A stretch of 64,000 nucleotides of DNA from Mangifera indica (lineage: Eukaryota > Streptophyta > Magnoliopsida > Sapindales > Anacardiaceae). Below the pieces are notes generated by a model. That model was not told where the DNA came from. It saw only the letters and a list, made by a program, of their open reading frames with translations, and ran no database searches. Numbering within the stretch: the stretch's first letter is position 1; the number at the start of each line of letters is the position of its first letter. Location: positions 930,001-994,000 of the forward strand of contig NC_058147.1 in the NCBI RefSeq assembly GCF_011075055.1, in the 5' to 3' direction. The translations under genes and the position numbers were made by a program. Of this stretch, positions 59,801 to 64,000 are shown one piece after another.

Positions 59801-61449
59801 CTACTTGAAGTTGAAGTTCGGACTAAACAGAAGCAAACTGCTCACTGTTTTCATTCCTATTTACAACCAACCAGAGTGTGCCACTGACTTGAATTTTAAT
59901 GACAAACCCAGCCCTTACATTTACGGAATAGTTTTAAAAATAGGCCAAAGAACTATTTCCCACCCAAAGTATCCTCTACTCTCAACTTCCCACCCTTAAC
60001 TTTGAAAATCTCATTTACTCACCTACAGACAGTTACAAATTAACGGAACTTTAATCCCTTTGAATTTTATTTCTTTCCCTCCTATAAATCCTAAAAAATA
60101 ACAATTTCTCTCATAGTCCAAATTTAAAAAATAACATTTCCTCTCTAAGATTTGGTTTTCAAAATTCGATGTTATCTCCAGTGCTTTTTCGACTAAATCT
60201 CCTTTCTCTTCCTTCGATGGCTGCTCCCTCACCATCTTTCCCTCTGAGTGACACTCCTAAACCCAATAGGAGACGATGTTTTGTTGAGAAAGATGAAACA
60301 TCGTCTCCCCGATGAAGTCGAGTTATTTTCGATGTAAATCGATGCAATCCAAACTTCCAAACAAAAGAAACTTGACTACCGAAGGGAGAGAAGACATGGG
60401 GAGATATTTGTCATTGATGATAGTGTTGGATTTGACGTCAAAAATCTGAAAACTAGAGAAAAACTATCATTTTTTAAAACTTGAGTTAGAAAAAAACTTT
60501 TAGTTTTTAAAATTTAGGAGAGAAAAAAGAGATTAAATTTTAATTGATTTTTAATATTATAAATAAAATAATGATTTTACTTTTAAAATTGTTAATTTTA
60601 ACCGTTTATGGGTATATTTGAGATTTTCAAAGTTTAAATGTGAAAACTTGGACGGAAAACGAATTGAACCGGGGTACTTGTGACTCAATTTGATTAGTCA
60701 AGCCAAGCACAAATTCTTTGAGTTTGACTCTATAATTGGGTTTGAGCTTACTGTTATTGTAATCTAATTTAAATAAAATAACAATAAGTTTTTGAAATTT
60801 AAAAATTTTATAGCAACACTTATAAAATCTCTATCTGATTTTGAATATAAAAGAGGTGATTGATAAATATATAAGTTATATAACTATAATTTTTTAAGTC
60901 AAGTTTAAGTCAATCATTCCTATCTTAAACTTAGGTCTGCTACTTCCCAACTCATAGAGCTTAACCTGTGAGATTTGTCTAAATGCAATTGAGTTAAGTT
61001 CAAGTCAAACAATATTAAGTTTGACTCGAATGCAACCCTAATCTTAAGTCTAGGAGTGAATTCAAACCAAACTGAATTCAAACAAAAATCAAATCGAATT
61101 TGACTCAAATTTAGAACGACCAACTATAGAACGAGTTGAACCCATTAGAATCCAGAATGATTATATAATTTCCTTATATTTCACTAAATTTTTCTGGGTT
61201 GCGGCAAAGCACAGACAGGTGTCCATCCAACCGATTTCTACTTTTCTTCAGGCTTTCATATACAAATATTTCAACCATAATGTTGTAATCAAAATTATGC
61301 ATAGCATAGCATATGATTTTACAGGAGCCAAACCAATATTACATACAAGTATGAACTGCTTATGCAACTAATTCAAAAGTGCTATCAGATCATACATTCT
61401 GCAGATTACTGGATTCTAGAGCTGCACCGATGTAGCAAAACACCATATT
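59801..61449. other. Spacer between the two HSP20-like genes
   Basis: This holds the presumed promoter of the short copy, a MULE-like element (about 59943-60668), AT-rich repeat at 60700-61180 and the 3' UTR of the long copy. Confidence 0.55.
59943..60668. mobile_element. Decayed MULE-like foldback element
   Basis: The left end GGCCAAAGAACTATTTCCCA followed by CCCAAAG closely matches the end of the element at 6409. A right arm, read on the opposite strand, carries GTCCAAGTTTTC, actttgaaaatctca and aaacggttaaaattaac, which mirror the left arm. The outermost right end is diverged, and no target duplication could be defined. Short frames inside (60023-60347) are incidental. Confidence 0.55.
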
Positions 61450-63265
61450 TTACTTGAGTTTGATGATAACTCCTTCGAAAATGCCATCAGGTCTAAAGTT
61501 AGGTGAGAACAGCCGTGGATCGACAGGTCCAGGAAGACTGAAGGAAAGTGTGAACTTTCCAGATGGACATAATTGCTGGAGTTTGATATGGAAAACACGA
61601 GATCGTTTCTTAATAGTTTTTCCGCCTAATGTTGATCCTTGAATGTGAACCCTTCCGTTGGATTCAATCTCACAACTGAAATCACCTGCTAGAATGAAGA
61701 AACTTATCATTCTGATAAATTAGTGAGTTAACAATGTTGTGCTGTGAATAAAGAAATAAAAGGAGGTATCCCTGCACGAAACAATCCCGATTACACCTCC
61801 AGCAGGCATTTTGGAGGACTTATATGCCCAAAGGCCAAGCAGCTGTTGATGTCTAAACCCATATAAACCTCGTACTAGAGGTTCATATTTTCTAATATAT
61901 GATCCAAACAAAAAACCGCACATAAAAAACTAGATATTGAGACTAGATAATATAAACTTATATAAATCTTATATTAGAAATTCATACTTTTCAATATGGG
62001 ATCCAAGTCTCATTCCTTGCTCTTGAGATCCTAACTAGGTGTCAGTCAATTAATAAGATGATTTTGATTTTGAAAATATGATTCTTATATTTCATATACA
62101 AATTAAGTTGCGAAGATAAAAAAATAGTTAGCTTCTCATAGTCTGAACCAATAAGGCAACCTTGGCTTCCAATCTCATTAAACGTTTAGGATGCGCCTTA
62201 ATGGTTTGTTTGTAACAGAGGGGAAAACCCATTTTATCTCCAGACAAACATCATCAATTAACAAGATTAAAAAAAATTTGAAGAGAACTGAGGAAAGATA
62301 GAGGACATACAATAATCCCTCTGGACTCCTGGTAGAGCAACTCGGAAAAAATAAGCCCGTTGGCTAACACCTATGTCCACAACACCAACTGGTGGTCCAG
62401 CTATCCCCATTGTTGCAGTCCCAGTCAGTGTTAAAGATGCATCTGATGCACATTCTTTCACATCTGGCACACTAAGTAGGGGCATCATCACAGGTCCATC
62501 ACCTTTACAAGGATTCTCGATGACTCCTTCACTATGTTGTTTTGATGCAGAAACAACATGGGAGAATGCTGGAATAGGAAGAGCACTACAATGCTGCCAC
62601 TCCTTAAATGTTTCTTGAAACTTTGCCAATGAATTATTGTTTCCTTTGGAAATACTGCCAGCAGCCCTCTTCCCACTATTTTTCACACAATTTGGCCCTC
62701 CCTTTTCTTGGCTCTCTTGGTATCCATGCTCGTAAGATAGGGATTTGATTATATCAATTTTCAGGTCATCCAAACTTGATAAGCGTTTGAACCTCTCCAG
62801 ATCCTCCTCTTTCATGTAAGACGTAACAGGTTCATCAATAAGAGCAATGCCCTTCACAATCTCATGGTTCTCAGAATACCTTTTGTGCGCATGAATGTTT
62901 GTGGGAAAATAACTAATGAACTGCCAACTGTCCTGTGGAAGCTCAGAGCTCGGCAAAGGCAGGTTGCCTCTTAGATACATATGCAAAACATCAGGTTTCA
63001 AGACCAGACTAGGATGAGCATTCCTAAGAACATAGTAATATAAGCTTTCCAACTGAGAAATGCTAACAAATGAAAAGCCCAGATTCTTTGAGCTGTATGG
63101 TGGCAAACCTTCTGCTAATCTTTGAAATGCTGAACGTCTTGGGTTATCAGAGTAGACATCCGGACCCAAAAAAGTCCCCATTATGAAGTTAAGCAAGAAA
63201 TATTGATCACTAGATGATTCTTTGACAGATAACATATAAGGGCGATTATTCCCTTCAGAGGCCAT
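61450..63265 (-). CDS. IDM3: IDM3/LIL-like alpha-crystallin domain protein
   Basis: Two exons, 62311-63265 and 61450-61685, in phase, encode 396 residues. The N-terminal 280 residues contain a plant-specific region (DQYFLLNFIMGTFLGPDVYS, then GLPPYSSKNLGFSFVSISQL and LESLYYYVLRNAHPSLVLKP). The C-terminal alpha-crystallin domain follows (GPPVGVVDIGVSQRAYFFRV, HIQGSTLGGKTI and FSLPGPVDPRLFSPNFRPDG). I associate this layout and the map position next to PHT1 with At1g20870, known as IDM3 or LIL. That protein works with IDM1, IDM2 and MBD7 to counter DNA methylation and transgene silencing in the nucleus. The junction splits a Cys codon before DFSCEIESNG. The neighbouring short paralogue shares the same intron position, so the two are tandem duplicates. 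The IDM3 name is inferred from memory and synteny. Confidence 0.82.
61859..62012. repeat. Imperfect duplication in the intron of the IDM3-like gene
   Basis: Segments near 61859-61915 and 61954-62012 share the order atataaa-ct, ta-tagag/aaattcata, ttttctaatat/tttcaatat and gatccaa. They lie about 96 bp apart, in an intron whose surrounding text resembles an LTR or other retroelement relic. Confidence 0.45.
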
Positions 63266-64000
63266 GCTTCCAAATTAACTTCTTTCACAATTACAGAACT
63301 CTCTGAAGTTACCTACATAAGCAATCAGACTTGCATCACAAGCTCATTTCTTTGGTTCTTTCTTGGAATAACAAATTGCAAACATATTCACCATGCAATT
63401 AGAACACCAGCGAATCATAAAACAGCCCATAAACTAATTTATTTCTGTCACATACAGTATTCGCCTTATCCTCAAATGCCCATCTAGCAGCAATTTAAGA
63501 AATGAAATTACAGATAAACTACATCTCTATCTTACGCAAAAGATTAGGGTGGATTCGATCCGAATCTCGGATCGAATTCAAAGCTCGGCTTGAATAAGTC
63601 AATTTTAAGTTAGAGCTCCAACTCAATAGCTTGACTCAAAATTGAATCGTTCGTCCATCCAATGACATTGTTTATCCTGCTGGTTACACTGTTCAACCCC
63701 AACTATACTTTGGTGACAGAGTACAGTGTACACCAGTTCAAACAAGCAGAAGCTGAAGCTCAAACTCGAACTGGGAATATGGCTTCTATTCAAGCTCAAA
63801 TCCACCCCTACAAAAGATTGCAGTATATGTTGCCCTTCTCCCTGAACTACTCATAGAACAATCAAATTAAACTTCAAAGCTTCAATTTCAAACCAACATT
63901 TCAAATTCACTGATTCCGCGTTTATTTCATTCAAACTTTGCATGCTATTCATAAAAAATGGTCCCATGCATGTAACGTTAGACTCCTAACACTCTACTCA
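63266..64000. other. Upstream region of the IDM3-like gene
   Basis: This is the 5' UTR and promoter of the IDM3-like gene, interrupted by a 266-bp hAT-type MITE. No other gene is seen up to the window end. Confidence 0.6.
63545..63810. mobile_element. hAT-type MITE upstream of the IDM3-like gene
   Basis: This 266-bp element starts TAGGGTGGATTCGA. Read from the other strand, its far end is TAGGGGTGGATTTGA. The 8-bp direct repeat caaaagat flanks it at 63537-63544 and 63811-63818. The internal sequence (gaattcaaagctcggcttgaataagtc and similar) is the same text seen as degenerate repeats throughout the spacers. This suggests that many AT-rich stretches in the window are old copies of this family. 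Confidence 0.82.

Noticed and set aside
60023..60347. Minus-strand open frames upstream of the short HSP20-like gene as its missing first exon
   Set aside because: They lie inside the MULE-like inverted repeat and do not resemble the N-terminus of the paralogue.
1..64000. A novel multi-gene system, operon-like cluster or CRISPR array
   Set aside because: Every confident gene belongs to a known plant family, they lie on mixed strands with long spacers, and no regularly spaced short repeats with unique spacers were seen.

Overview
The window is nuclear DNA of a flowering plant, almost certainly a core eudicot and probably a rosid. The genes are split by GT-AG introns, the spacers are AT-rich, and they are full of short inverted-repeat transposons. 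Protein families seen include PHT1, TST/TMT, ATL, a PLS-class PPR, CUC3-type NAC and XCP. No species is claimed. Exons were read by eye from splice sites, reading-frame continuity and remembered family sequences; no transcript evidence was available.

Layout, left to right: 3' end of a plastid FKBP18-type gene (+, ends 1707); OST1/ribophorin I (-, 2127-5901); a 786-bp MULE-type MITE between two divergent genes; OEP21 (+, 7457-10316) with a solo LTR in intron 1; a 4.7-kb repeat-rich spacer; an ATL8/ATL80-type RING-H2 gene (+, 15042-15632); a 3.3-kb spacer with degenerate tandem repeats and a tRNA-like relic; MCD1 (+, 18963-20844); a tonoplast sugar transporter TST/TMT (-, 21691-26187); an intronless PPR gene (+, 29049-31523) followed by a 310-bp hAT-type MITE; PMI1 (-, 32447-35014); a 42-residue membrane microprotein (+, 36140-36268); CUC3 (-, 39167-42190); a 6.2-kb repeat-rich spacer; XCP-type xylem cysteine peptidase (+, 48362-51500); PHT1;8/9-type phosphate transporter (-, 53099-55128); and two alpha-crystallin/HSP20-like genes in tandem (-, 57316 to about 59800, and 61450-63265), the second resembling IDM3/LIL.

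As I remember the Arabidopsis map, this order interleaves two Arabidopsis segments made by its last whole-genome duplication: At1g20810-At1g20870 (FKBP18, OEP21, ATL80, MCD1, TMT1, XCP2, PHT1;8, IDM3) and At1g76400-At1g76440 (OST1, OEP21, ATL8, CUC3, PHT1;9, HSP20-like). The window looks like a less fractionated version of the ancestral segment. This supports the orthology calls and is its most informative large-scale feature.

The genes are not an operon and do not form one pathway. Four act in or on the chloroplast (FKBP18, OEP21, MCD1, PMI1), two are H+-coupled or vacuolar transporters, and two concern xylem or meristem development. I found no CRISPR array, rRNA gene, intact autonomous transposon or obviously new enzymatic system. 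The most unusual observations are the transposon footprints with readable target-site duplications, a duplicated splice donor in OST1, a 61-nt hairpin upstream of CUC3, and the 42-residue microprotein.
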